Assembly: GCF_029869545.1 (NCBI RefSeq)
Contig: NZ_JARWQD010000385.1
Location: forward strand, 1-45,650
Length of the DNA stretch: 45,650 nt
Reading direction: 5' to 3'
From: Nocardia wallacei
Lineage (GTDB): Bacteria; Actinomycetota; Actinomycetes; Mycobacteriales; Mycobacteriaceae
The stretch's first letter is position 1; each line of letters begins with the position of its first letter. Below, piece by piece: positions 7,881 through 16,042 of the stretch. Both the position numbers and the translations under genes were made by a program. The notes under the pieces were generated by a model, which ran no database searches, was not told the origin of the DNA, and worked only from the letters and a program-made list of their open reading frames with translations.

Positions 7881-8774
7881 TCAGTCTAAGCCCGCGAACA
7901 GGTCGTGCTCACGGCCGTCGGATCCGACCGGCCCCAGCCGCCCCCGCACGAGCACGTAATGCTCCTCCGGCAGCACCGGCTGGGCAATGTTGTTGGACAG
8001 CGCGAACTCCCGTCCCGACGGCGCCACGCTCACCTGGGTGGCGTGGGCGCGCAGCGCGGCGCGCTTGGCCGCCAGGGCGTCGGACACGTCGATGGTGGTG
8101 GTCACGGATTCGCTGGACACGCAGGCCAGATCGCCCGCGGCCGGGAGCCGCCAGCCCGGCGGCAGCGCCCCGGGCAGCCGGTCGACGGTGCGCCGGGCGA
8201 GCGCCTCGGTGTGCAGGCGCAGCACCTCGGCATCGGTCACGGTCCAATACGCCTTCGGCGTATCCCAGCCCCGCTCCTTCGCGGCGTCGAGGGCGGCCAT
8301 CGTGATCCGGTGTGCCCGAACGTGATCGGGATGTCCGTAGCCGCCGCGCGGGTCGTAGCCGACCACCACCCGCGGCCGCGCCTCCAGCAGCACCTGCACC
8401 AGCGCGTCGACCGCGGCCTGTCCGGAGTTCGCGAACGCGCGCGGATGCAGCGGCTCGAGCGGGCGCGGATCGGCGACGGTGCCGGTCATCCCGGAATCGC
8501 GCCAGCGCCCGGCGCCGCCCAGGAACCGCGGCGGCCCGGCATCCAATTCCGCCAGCGCCCTGGTCAATTCGCCGATCCGGTAGCCGCCGAGCTGGTCCGC
8601 CTGGTCACCGGCCAGCTGCGCCCACTGCTCGCCGATCACCTCGCCCTCCTCGCCGAGCGTGCAGGTCACCACGGTCACCGGGACGCCGCGCCGGCGATAG
8701 TGCGCGATGGTGCCGCCGGTGGCGATGGATTCGTCGTCCGGATGCGCATGGACCAGGAGCAGACCGCCACTCAC
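7881..8774 (-). CDS. mshB: mycothiol biosynthesis deacetylase MshB
   Basis: A 297-aa zinc hydrolase of the LmbE-like family. It deacetylates GlcNAc-Ins to GlcN-Ins, the second committed step of mycothiol synthesis, in the cytosol. The N-terminal metal motif HAHPDDES (H11, D14) and the second motif GYGHPDHVRAH (H148 and H151, the latter the expected third zinc ligand) are intact. Length and the C-terminal LFAGLD are typical. The GTG start at 8774 overlaps the lpqW stop (GTGA), so the two are translationally coupled. Nothing looks truncated. Confidence 0.95.
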   Translation of the reverse strand: MSGGLLLVHAHPDDESIATGGTIAHYRRRGVPVTVVTCTLGEEGEVIGEQWAQLAGDQADQLGGYRIGELTRALAELDAGPPRFLGGAGRWRDSGMTGTVADPRPLEPLHPRAFANSGQAAVDALVQVLLEARPRVVVGYDPRGGYGHPDHVRAHRITMAALDAAKERGWDTPKAYWTVTDAEVLRLHTEALARRTVDRLPGALPPGWRLPAAGDLACVSSESVTTTIDVSDALAAKRAALRAHATQVSVAPSGREFALSNNIAQPVLPEEHYVLVRGRLGPVGSDGREHDLFAGLD

Positions 8775-10561
8775 GACAATCGCCGCCAGGTCCCCGCCCC
8801 ACCGAAGATCCCGACCTCGATGGCGCCGCTCAGCGAGACCCCGTCCATGCGCGAGCTGGCGGCCGCCACACCGTTGTCCTGCATGATCGGCAGCACGGTC
8901 GCCAGGTCCCAGAGCTTCGGCTCGGCCTCACCGATCACCTTGGGCGCGTCCTGCCCGTGCAGGGCGGTGTCGATCGCCGGTTGCAGCGCCGGATCGCAGA
9001 TTCCCGAGATATTGCTCGGCGCCTTGCGGAAGTCCTCCACCCGCGACGACGACGTGTCGTCCTGCGGGGTGGCGGGCGGGGGCGGGCAGCCGTAGCGGGA
9101 GGCCAGCACGGTGGCCGGGTCGTTCCCGGCGCGGTCCCAGCCCACGACCGCATCGACCGTGCCGTCCAGCAGTTCCTTGCCGTAGAGCTCCTCGGCGGGC
9201 AGGCTGCGCACGCTGGCGTCGATGCCCGCGCTGCGCAACATGTCGGCCGCCGTGTTGGCCACGGCCAGCGCGGTGGTGTCCTTGTCCACCGCGCCCAGGC
9301 GGACGGCGAGGGTCCTGCCGTTCTTCACCACCTGGCGCGGCTGCGGCGCCGGGGACGTGGCCGAGGCGCCCTCCGTCGGGGTCTCCGGCGCGCGTGCGTA
9401 TCCGGCCTCGGCCAGCAGCGCGAACGCCTCATCGGCGGAGATCCGCGGCGGCGCGGTCGGCGCGTAGCCCGGGTCCGAGGGCGAAAGCACCTGGGCCCGA
9501 GCCGGTTCCGTCCACGCCCCGGTCTGCGCGCCGACGGTCGCCAGCAGCGTCGGATCCAGCAGCGCCAGCACGGCGTGGCGCACCCGCTGATCGGTGAGGT
9601 CGCCGACGCGGCCGTTGAGCGCCAGCTGCAGTTCGCGCGCCTGCGGCATCATCGAGGTCCGCACCGCCGGGATCGCCTGCAGCTGCGACTGGGTGGCCGT
9701 GCCGCCGCGCACCAGCGCCATCTGCGCATCCCCCGAGCGCAGCGATTCGGCCAGCTGCGCGGTGGTGCCGCCGCGCCGCAGCATGATCTGATCCGGCACC
9801 GCGGGGGTGCTCCAGTAGCGGTCGTTGCGCTCGAGCAGGATCTCCTCGCGCCCGGAGTCGGCCTGCTTGACCCGGAACTGCCCGCCCGAGATCGGATTCT
9901 GGTCGATGAGGCCGCGCTCGACGGCCAGCGCCTTCTGGAAGCCGCCCGGCGAATCCTTCAGCAGATGGGAGGGCAGCAGATCGGTGAACAGCTGCTGCCA
10001 CGCCGGATACGGCTCGCGGAAGGTGACCGTCACGGTCTTGCCGCCGTCGGAGGAGCCCACATCCGAGATCTGGCGGTACCCGGCGGGATCCACCACGCCG
10101 GGCTGGGTGATCATCTGCTGCCACAGGTACCGGAAGTCCTCGGCGGCGATCGGCGCACCGTCGGACCACGACGCCTGGTTCTGGATCTTGTAGGTGAGGG
10201 TGAACGGCTCCTGCGCGGTGACATCCGCCGACACCATCAGCGCGCCGTCGGGCACCCAGTCGGTCGCGCCGGGCACCGTCGGCGAGGGCACCGGCCGGAA
10301 CGGACTGGGGAACACCATCGAGCTGACCGCGTTGGTGGCCGGCGACTGATTGGATCGCAGGTGCGGATTGAACCCGATCCCGATGTCGTCGACGGCCACC
10401 ACCACCGTGCTCTTGGTGGGCTTGGCCGGTGTGGTCTTGGGGCTGTCGGTGCTCTCGATCGGCGGCGGCGGATTCGCCGTGCATCCGGCGAGCACCGCCA
10501 CCGACGCCACCAGCATCAGCATCACCCGCGGGCGACGCCTGCCTCTCAGTGCTGCAGACAC
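8771..10561 (-). CDS. lpqW: LpqW-like lipoprotein of the peptide-binding (SBP family 5) fold
   Basis: About 596 aa from GTG 10561; ATG 10606 would add 15 residues. The signal peptide ends in the lipobox LAGC (Cys27), so the protein is membrane-anchored outside the cell. The body resembles family-5 oligopeptide-binding proteins, with no permease genes nearby. In mycobacteria LpqW steers PIM flux towards LM/LAM synthesis together with PimE; a pimE-like gene lies 2.5 kb away here. A low-complexity Pro/Thr stretch follows the lipid anchor. It is translationally coupled to mshB downstream. Confidence 0.88.
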   Translation of the reverse strand: MSAALRGRRRPRVMLMLVASVAVLAGCTANPPPPIESTDSPKTTPAKPTKSTVVVAVDDIGIGFNPHLRSNQSPATNAVSSMVFPSPFRPVPSPTVPGATDWVPDGALMVSADVTAQEPFTLTYKIQNQASWSDGAPIAAEDFRYLWQQMITQPGVVDPAGYRQISDVGSSDGGKTVTVTFREPYPAWQQLFTDLLPSHLLKDSPGGFQKALAVERGLIDQNPISGGQFRVKQADSGREEILLERNDRYWSTPAVPDQIMLRRGGTTAQLAESLRSGDAQMALVRGGTATQSQLQAIPAVRTSMMPQARELQLALNGRVGDLTDQRVRHAVLALLDPTLLATVGAQTGAWTEPARAQVLSPSDPGYAPTAPPRISADEAFALLAEAGYARAPETPTEGASATSPAPQPRQVVKNGRTLAVRLGAVDKDTTALAVANTAADMLRSAGIDASVRSLPAEELYGKELLDGTVDAVVGWDRAGNDPATVLASRYGCPPPPATPQDDTSSSRVEDFRKAPSNISGICDPALQPAIDTALHGQDAPKVIGEAEPKLWDLATVLPIMQDNGVAAASSRMDGVSLSGAIEVGIFGGAGTWRRLS

Positions 10562-10616
10562 AGTTCGCGAACCTACACGCTCGCCGCGGCCCGCCCGGAA
10601 ATGCACTGGGTGCGGG

Positions 10617-12518
10617 CTACGCGTTCTGGGAGGCGCGGTCGCGGGCCTTGCGGCGCGAGGCCTCCCGGCCCCGCTCGGTGGCGCTGAGGATGACCTTGCG
10701 CACCCGCACCACCTCCGGGGTCACCTCGACGCATTCGTCGCCCGCGCAGAACTCCATCGCGGCTTCCAGATCCAGCTGCAGCGGCTTGGCGAGGGTCTCG
10801 AGCACATCGCCGGTGGCCGACCGCATATTGGTCAGCTTCTTCTCGCGGGTGACGTTGATGTCGAGGTCCTCGGCGCGCGGGTTCACCCCGACGACCATGC
10901 CCTCGTAGGTGTCGGCGCCCGGCTCGACGAAGAACTGGCCGCGGTCGGCGAGCTGGATCATGGCGAACGGCGTCACCGATCCGGCGCGGTCGGACACCAG
11001 TGACCCGGTGTGCCGGGCCCGGATCTCACCGGCCCACGGCGCGTAACCGTCGAAGACCGCGTTGGCGATGCCGGTGCCGCGGGTCTCGGTGAGGAAGTCG
11101 GTGCGGAAGCCGATCAGGCCGCGCGACGGGACGATGAACTCCATCCGCACCCACCCGGCGGCGTGGTTGCTCATCTGCACCATCTTGCCCTTGCGGGCGG
11201 CCAGCAGCTGCGTGATGGCGCCCAGGTATTCGTCGGGGCAGTCGATGGTCAGCTCCTCGTACGGTTCGTGCACCTTGCCGTCGACCTGCTTGGTCACCAC
11301 CTGCGGCTTGCCGACGGTCAGCTCGAAACCCTCGCGGCGCATCTGCTCGACCAGGATCGCCAGCGCCAGCTCACCGCGGCCCTGCACCTCCCACGCGTCG
11401 GGGCGGCCGATATCGAGCACCCGCAGCGAGACATTGCCGACCAGTTCCTGATCCAGGCGCGCCTTCACCATGCGTGCGGTCAGCTTGTGGCCCTGCACCC
11501 GGCCGACCAGCGGCGAGGTGTTGGTGCCGATGGTCACCGAGATGGCGGGCTCGTCGACGGTGATGCGCGGCAGCGCGACCGGATTCTCGACGTCGGCCAG
11601 GGTGTCGCCGATCATGATCTCGGGGATGCCCGCGATGGCGACGATATCGCCCGCGATGGCCTCCTCGCCGGGCTGCCGCTCGACACCGATGGTCTGCAGC
11701 AGCTCGGTGATCTTGACCGTCTTGGTGCCGTCGGCGTGCATCCACGCGACGTTCTGCCCCTTGCGCAGGGTGCCGTTGTGCACGCGGACCAGGGCGAGAC
11801 GGCCCAGGAAGGGCGAGGCGTCGAGGTTGGTGACGTGCGCCTGCAGCGGCGCCGCGGCGTCGCCCTTGGGCGCGGGCACGTACTTCAGCAGCACCTCGAA
11901 CAGTTCGTCGAGGTTCTCCGCATCGGGGGTGGTGCCGTTCTCGGGGCGGGTGGTCGAGGCCTTGCCCGCGCGGCCCGAGGCGTAGAGCACCGGGAGATCC
12001 AGGGCCAGCTCGGCGGCCTCGGAGGCCTCGTCGTCCAGGTCGGAGGCCAGATCCAGCAGCAGGTCGTGGGACTCCTCGACGACCTCGGCGATGCGCGCGT
12101 CGGGCCGGTCGGTCTTGTTGACCACCAGGATCACCGGCAGCGAGGCGGCCAGCGCCTTGCGCAGCACGAAGCGGGTCTGCGGCAGCGGCCCCTCCGAGGC
12201 GTCGACCAGCAGCACCACGCCGTCGACCATGGACAGGCCGCGCTCGACCTCACCGCCGAAGTCGGCGTGGCCGGGGGTGTCGATGACATTGATCACGGTG
12301 ACGCTGCCGTCGGCGTTGTGCCGGTGCACGGCGGTGTTCTTGGCGAGAATGGTGATGCCCTTCTCGCGCTCGAGATCGCCCGAATCCATCACGCGATCGA
12401 CCAGCTCGGCGCGCTCGGCGAACGCGCCGGACTGCCTGAGCATCGCGTCGACCAGCGTCGTCTTGCCGTGGTCGACGTGAGCCACAATCGCGACGTTGCG
12501 GAACTCGACAGACGACAC
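10617..12518 (-). CDS. typA: ribosome-associated translational GTPase TypA/BipA
   Basis: A 633-aa EF-G-like GTPase. The P-loop is AHVDHGKT (residues 13-20), G3 is DTPGHADFGGEVERG and G4 is NKTD. An EF-Tu-like beta barrel, EF-G domain III/V-like modules and the BipA-specific C-terminus (RGLIGFRTDFLTETRG) follow. It binds ribosomes and supports 50S assembly and stress adaptation. The GTG start at 12518 has a strong GGAGGATT site 4 nt upstream. Its neighbours match the M. tuberculosis typA-lpqW order. Confidence 0.96.
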   Translation of the reverse strand: MSSVEFRNVAIVAHVDHGKTTLVDAMLRQSGAFAERAELVDRVMDSGDLEREKGITILAKNTAVHRHNADGSVTVINVIDTPGHADFGGEVERGLSMVDGVVLLVDASEGPLPQTRFVLRKALAASLPVILVVNKTDRPDARIAEVVEESHDLLLDLASDLDDEASEAAELALDLPVLYASGRAGKASTTRPENGTTPDAENLDELFEVLLKYVPAPKGDAAAPLQAHVTNLDASPFLGRLALVRVHNGTLRKGQNVAWMHADGTKTVKITELLQTIGVERQPGEEAIAGDIVAIAGIPEIMIGDTLADVENPVALPRITVDEPAISVTIGTNTSPLVGRVQGHKLTARMVKARLDQELVGNVSLRVLDIGRPDAWEVQGRGELALAILVEQMRREGFELTVGKPQVVTKQVDGKVHEPYEELTIDCPDEYLGAITQLLAARKGKMVQMSNHAAGWVRMEFIVPSRGLIGFRTDFLTETRGTGIANAVFDGYAPWAGEIRARHTGSLVSDRAGSVTPFAMIQLADRGQFFVEPGADTYEGMVVGVNPRAEDLDINVTREKKLTNMRSATGDVLETLAKPLQLDLEAAMEFCAGDECVEVTPEVVRVRKVILSATERGREASRRKARDRASQNA

Positions 12519-12666
12519 GTTGAATCCTCCTGCTGGATGAGATGGTTGCCGGCCAACCCTCGCCGTAGAGGGTCAGTGCAAGACAGGTGGACGAGTGACT
12601 CACCGGGCATGCGGCCAGGTACACAGTACCGAAATGCGGGGCGGCACCGATTCCGGGCCATCCCGG

Positions 12667-12685
12667 TTAGGCTATGCTTACCTTC
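12667..12685 (+). promoter_or_regulatory. candidate IdeR/DmdR iron box overlapping a leaderless promoter
   Basis: The 19 bases TTAGGCTATGCTTACCTTC match the actinobacterial iron-box consensus TWAGGTWAGSCTWACCTWA at 16 of 19 positions by hand alignment. A -10 hexamer TATGCT (12673-12678) lies inside it, and ATG 12686 follows 7 nt later, so the transcript would be leaderless. Iron-loaded IdeR bound here would block the promoter. This is inference from sequence only. Confidence 0.55.
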
Positions 12686-12862
12686 ATGGGCAAGGTCAAG
12701 GCCAAGGAGGTGTCCCGCCTCAAGCCGAAGAAGAAGTGCTGTCGCAAGAAGACGCGCTGTGTGAAATGCCCTGTCGTGATCATGCGCATGAAGAAGGCCG
12801 AGTCCGCGGGGGTGTGCGGGAAAGACCTCAAGAAGTATCTCAAGCAGGCGCGCGCGGCCTGA
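12686..12862 (+). CDS. 58-aa lysine- and cysteine-rich small protein
   Basis: Starts MGKVKAKEVSRLKPKKKCCR and ends KKYLKQARAA. Four cysteines form CC-X5-C-X2-C (residues 18, 19, 25 and 28), with a fifth in GVCGKD. About one third of residues are Lys or Arg. It has no signal peptide or TM segment. The layout suggests a small metal-binding or nucleic-acid-binding protein. ATG 12686 was preferred because a -10-like TATGCT lies 7 nt upstream; the in-frame ATG 12674 falls inside that promoter. No Shine-Dalgarno is needed for a leaderless transcript. The family is not recognised. Confidence 0.75.
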   Translation: MGKVKAKEVSRLKPKKKCCRKKTRCVKCPVVIMRMKKAESAGVCGKDLKKYLKQARAA

Positions 12863-12882
12863 GTCGAGAGTAGAACCGGGGT

Positions 12883-13176
12883 ATGAGTACCCCACTGTTG
12901 ACCGAGGACGAAATCGCCACCGCGCTCGAGAAGCTGCCGGACTGGACCCACACCGGCAACAGCATCGCCCGCACCGTCGAGGCCCCCTCGTTCCTGGCCG
13001 GGATCGAGCTGGTGCGCCGGGTCGCCGGGGAGGCCGAGGCGGCCAACCATCACCCCGATATCGATATCCGTTGGCGCCGTGTCACTTTCACGCTGTCGAC
13101 GCACTCCGAGGGTGGGCTGACCCGGATGGATACGGCGCTGGCGCAGGAGATCGATCGGCTGGTTCAGGAGAGCTGA
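12883..13176 (+). CDS. pterin-4a-carbinolamine dehydratase (PCD/DCoH family)
   Basis: A 97-aa protein with the family signature EAANHHPDIDIRW (N55, H56, H57, P58, D59). The paired histidines and aspartate catalyse dehydration of 4a-hydroxytetrahydropterin. It covers the full length of the family. A PCD-like gene beside pimE is also found in M. tuberculosis (Rv1159A). Its 3' end overlaps the 3' end of the convergent pimE-like gene by 89 bp. No aromatic amino acid hydroxylase is in the window, so its physiological partner is not evident. Confidence 0.92.
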   Translation: MSTPLLTEDEIATALEKLPDWTHTGNSIARTVEAPSFLAGIELVRRVAGEAEAANHHPDIDIRWRRVTFTLSTHSEGGLTRMDTALAQEIDRLVQES

Positions 13177-14410
13177 GCCGCCCGGTCCGGATCACCCAGA
13201 CATAGAACGCGACGACACCGATCAGGTCGACCGCACCCAGCCAGGACAGGATCCCGGGCCGGGAGATCGTCCAGATCGTGGGCTGGAAGAACGACAGCAC
13301 CCACGGCAGCCCGACCAGTGCGGTCGCCAGCCAGTAACCGGCCAGGACCCGGGCGCCCGCCGCCGCGCGCCACGGGCCGTACAGCAGCCACAGCACGAGC
13401 GGCAGCAGCCACACCCAGTGGTGCGACCACGAGATCGGCGACACCAGCAGCCCGAACAGCTGCACCACCAGCAGCGCGCCCAGCCGGTCCCCCGCGCCGA
13501 GGGCACGCCAGGCGAAGAAGGCCAGCACCGCGACGACCACGACACCGCCGAGCCACCACGGCCCGAACGGGATTCGATGTCCGCCGACGTGCCACGGCGC
13601 ACCCGCGTCATAGCCCAGAATTCGGGTCAGCGCTCCCCGCAGCGACTGGTTCCAGACCGAGCCCACCGGTCCGATGCGGTTGGCATCACCGATCAGCGGC
13701 CCGAAGTACGTGCGGGTCTCGGCCGGGGAGATCGCGAAACTCACCCCGACCGTCGCCGCGAAGACCACCGCGGCCCACACCGCGCTCGCCCAGCGGCGCT
13801 GGGTCAGGAAGTACAGCCCGGTGACCGCCGGGGTCAGCTTCACCCCGGCCGCCACGCCGACCAGCAGGCCCGACAGCCACCACGCCGTGTAATAGGCGGC
13901 GGCCATCCCGGCCAGCACCAGGAAGACGTTGACCTGCCCGTAGTCCATGGTCGTGCGGGTCGGTTCGAGCCACAGCCCCACCGCGGTCCACCCGATCGCG
14001 GCCGTGCGCCAACGACTCTCGCGCGCGGCGTCGCCGAGCAGCAGGGCGAAGCCGATCCGCACCACCGCGTACAGCGCCGCCGCGATCAGCAGCAGCCAGA
14101 CCACCGCGACCAGGGTGAACGGCAGGAAGTGCAGCGGGTAGAACACCACGGCCGCGAACGGCGGATAGGTGAACGGCAGCGGGAAGTCCGGGGTCTTCTC
14201 CGCGTAGGTGTAGTCGAAGAGGTGTCCGCTGCCCAGGCTGGCGGCGCCGTCGACGTAGACGTGCAGGTCGACCAGGTTCATCCCGTTGGGCGACAACAGC
14301 ATCCACGCCAGCCGGGCCAGCACGGACAGACCCAGCGCGAGCAGGGCGACGCGGCGTCTGCCTCCGGTCCCGTCGCTACCACCGGAGGCCAATCGGAGCA
14401 GTCGGTTCAC
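13088..14410 (-). CDS. pimE: polyprenol-phosphate-mannose-dependent mannosyltransferase (PimE-like, GT87)
   Basis: About 440 aa with some ten hydrophobic segments. The first extracytoplasmic loop has NLVDLHVYVDG, where GT87/GT-C enzymes keep the catalytic Asp, followed by FDYTYAEKTPDFPLPFTYPP. PimE adds the alpha-1,2-mannose that converts AcPIM4 to AcPIM5 on the periplasmic face. Family and synteny fit, but a paralogous GT87 role cannot be excluded. GTG 14410 (HAVNRLLRLASGG region) was chosen over ATG 14512 because the extra 34 residues look non-coding. A Pro/Ser-rich C-terminal tail overlaps the PCD gene antisense. Confidence 0.85.
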   Translation of the reverse strand: MNRLLRLASGGSDGTGGRRRVALLALGLSVLARLAWMLLSPNGMNLVDLHVYVDGAASLGSGHLFDYTYAEKTPDFPLPFTYPPFAAVVFYPLHFLPFTLVAVVWLLLIAAALYAVVRIGFALLLGDAARESRWRTAAIGWTAVGLWLEPTRTTMDYGQVNVFLVLAGMAAAYYTAWWLSGLLVGVAAGVKLTPAVTGLYFLTQRRWASAVWAAVVFAATVGVSFAISPAETRTYFGPLIGDANRIGPVGSVWNQSLRGALTRILGYDAGAPWHVGGHRIPFGPWWLGGVVVVAVLAFFAWRALGAGDRLGALLVVQLFGLLVSPISWSHHWVWLLPLVLWLLYGPWRAAAGARVLAGYWLATALVGLPWVLSFFQPTIWTISRPGILSWLGAVDLIGVVAFYVWVIRTGRLSSPEPADRSPAPAPYPSGSAHPRSASTA

Positions 14411-14629
14411 GGCGTGCAAACTTTCCGGTCGGTGACGGGCCGCGACAAGATTACCGGCGGGAGCGCCGAGGCCGAGAAGCGCCCATCTTGTAACATTTGC
14501 ATCACTGATCACTTCAGTAACACCGGAGTGGGGTTATGGTCCGAGAACGGCACATAGCCGAGGAATAGCTCTCGACAAGATCGCGGCACGGCTGTACAAC
14601 ACGGCTGCTCTATCCCTAAAGTGACGCAA

Positions 14630-14647
14630 GCGATGCGGCCGCATCGC
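14630..14647. promoter_or_regulatory. perfect 18-bp palindrome GCGATGCGGCCGCATCGC
   Basis: A fully symmetric 18-bp palindrome, 35 bp before the GTG of the secreted protein gene and about 10 nt after a -10-like TAAAGT. It could be an operator or a hairpin in the 5' leader. Confidence 0.5.
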
Positions 14648-14682
14648 CGGATGAGGTACCCGAGGTAAGGACGGCTACACCA

Positions 14683-15531
14683 GTGCTTCGCACCAGAGGA
14701 TCGCGGTTCGCAGTGTCCGCGCTGGCCCTCGCGGCCGGCGCCACCGTTGCCGCGTCTACCGCGGTCGCCGCCCCGGCGCCGAAGCCGCAGGCCCCTGCCA
14801 GTGCCCCCCTGATTCCCGAGGGCGTGCCGATCGACGCGATCGCCAACCTGGCGCCCGCCATCGTCGGTGCCGCCGCGGGCGCCGCCGATATCGCCTCCCC
14901 CGGCCAGCAGACCATCCTCGACCAGGCCAAGCAGATCCTGAACTCGGCCAACCTGCCCCCGCAGGTGAAGGCGGCGCTGCAGGCCATCATCAAATTCCTC
15001 GACGGCAGCGGCGGCGGTGGCCCCGAGCTGCCCGAGAACGGCCCCAATATCGCGCAGTTCCTCTACCCGACCATCGGCAAGGGCTGCATCGGTCCAGGCA
15101 CCGATTCGGTCGGTACCGCGCTGGCCGTGCCCGGCCCGGCCGAACTGCCGCCGCCCGGTCCGCAGGGCGGTCAGGCCGGTTTCGTGTTCACCGCGCTGGG
15201 CACCAAAGGTTTGACCCCGCAGCAGAATCCGCCGATGACCGTGCAGTGGCTGAATTTGGATACGCGCCAGAGCGCCATCCAGCCGCTGACCGACGAGGCG
15301 CACATCAACCCCGACGGCCCGGCCACCCTGTCGACGATCGCCAACACCGGCCCCGGCCGCGTGATCGCGGTGATCTCCGGCTCGCTGACCACCCAGGCCG
15401 ACGCCGAGAAGCCCCCGATCACCTGCTCGTTCCTGCCGACCCTGGGCTTCTTCAACGTCGCCCCGGCGGCCCCCGCGGTGCAGGCCCAGACGCAGCCGCA
15501 GGCACAGGCCCCCGCGCAGGCACAGCGTTAA
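14683..15531 (+). CDS. secreted Ala/Pro-rich protein of unknown function
   Basis: A 282-aa protein. A Sec signal (RSGRFAVSALALAAG-like, with cleavage near AVAAP at about residue 30) leads into a Pro/Ala linker, a helical region (about 45-110) and a beta-rich domain with two cysteines (KGCIGPG and ITCSF) that could form a disulfide. The tail is Gln/Pro/Ala repetitive (QTQPQAQAPAQAQ). Similar Ala/Pro-rich exported proteins lie beside pimE in mycobacteria (Rv1157c/Rv1158c). GTG 14683 is preceded by GAGGTAAGG. A strong terminator follows. Function unknown. Confidence 0.83.
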   Translation: MLRTRGSRFAVSALALAAGATVAASTAVAAPAPKPQAPASAPLIPEGVPIDAIANLAPAIVGAAAGAADIASPGQQTILDQAKQILNSANLPPQVKAALQAIIKFLDGSGGGGPELPENGPNIAQFLYPTIGKGCIGPGTDSVGTALAVPGPAELPPPGPQGGQAGFVFTALGTKGLTPQQNPPMTVQWLNLDTRQSAIQPLTDEAHINPDGPATLSTIANTGPGRVIAVISGSLTTQADAEKPPITCSFLPTLGFFNVAPAAPAVQAQTQPQAQAPAQAQR

Positions 15532-15544
15532 CCCCTAGCCGCAC

Positions 15545-15584
15545 AAGGCCCGGAGCCGTCCCTGGACGACACTCCGGGCCTTTT
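15545..15584 (+). terminator. rho-independent terminator
   Basis: Perfect 11-bp arms AAGGCCCGGAG (15545-15555) and CTCCGGGCCTT (15572-15582), a 16-nt loop and a short T run. It starts 13 nt after the stop of the secreted protein gene. Confidence 0.85.
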
Positions 15585-15633
15585 GCCGTCATAAGCGCGG
15601 CAACCTGCGATGACCTGTGGTAGACCGGCAAAT

Positions 15634-16035
15634 ATGGCGACTGTCGATGAGCTCGTACGGTCCGCAGATTCCACCGCACCGGCGGCGCGCAAGGCCGGTG
15701 GCCGCTCCCGCCGGTCGGTCATGTCGCGCCGCTCCTACAAATCGGTGCTGTCCTCGCGCTCGCACCGATCGATCCTGTCGTTCCGGTCGGAGGGTTCGAT
15801 CCTGTCGATCGGCTCGGCCTACTCGATCCTGTCCGTCGGCAGCGTGGGGTCGGTGCTGTCGGTGGGCTCCATCGGTTCGTTCTTCAGCCTGGGCTCCGCG
15901 TTCTCCGGGCTGTCGCGCTGGTCGCTGTTCTCCTGGATGGGCGTGCGCGAGGCGCCGGAGGCCCGGCCGCTGCTCTCGGTGGTTCCCGACGAGCCGGATC
16001 TGTGCGTCGACCCGACCTGTCACTGCCAGACCTGA
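15634..16035 (+). CDS. Ser-rich nonapeptide-repeat protein
   Basis: A 133-aa protein. Residues 28-99 are eight tandem nonapeptides with consensus S-[VI]-[LM]-S-x-[RG]-S-x-x, for example SVLSSRSHR, SILSIGSAY, SVLSVGSIG. The first three repeats are Arg-rich and basic, while the last five are hydrophobic with Gly. A segment around SRWSLFSWMG follows, then an acidic tail with CVDPTCHCQT (Cys124, 129, 131). A 9-residue period with three regularly spaced Ser suggests a Ser-laddered solenoid or a glycine-zipper-like membrane stack. ATG 15634 has no obvious Shine-Dalgarno and may be leaderless. Family not recognised. Confidence 0.75.
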   Translation: MATVDELVRSADSTAPAARKAGGRSRRSVMSRRSYKSVLSSRSHRSILSFRSEGSILSIGSAYSILSVGSVGSVLSVGSIGSFFSLGSAFSGLSRWSLFSWMGVREAPEARPLLSVVPDEPDLCVDPTCHCQT

Positions 16036-16042
16036 GGCGCGG

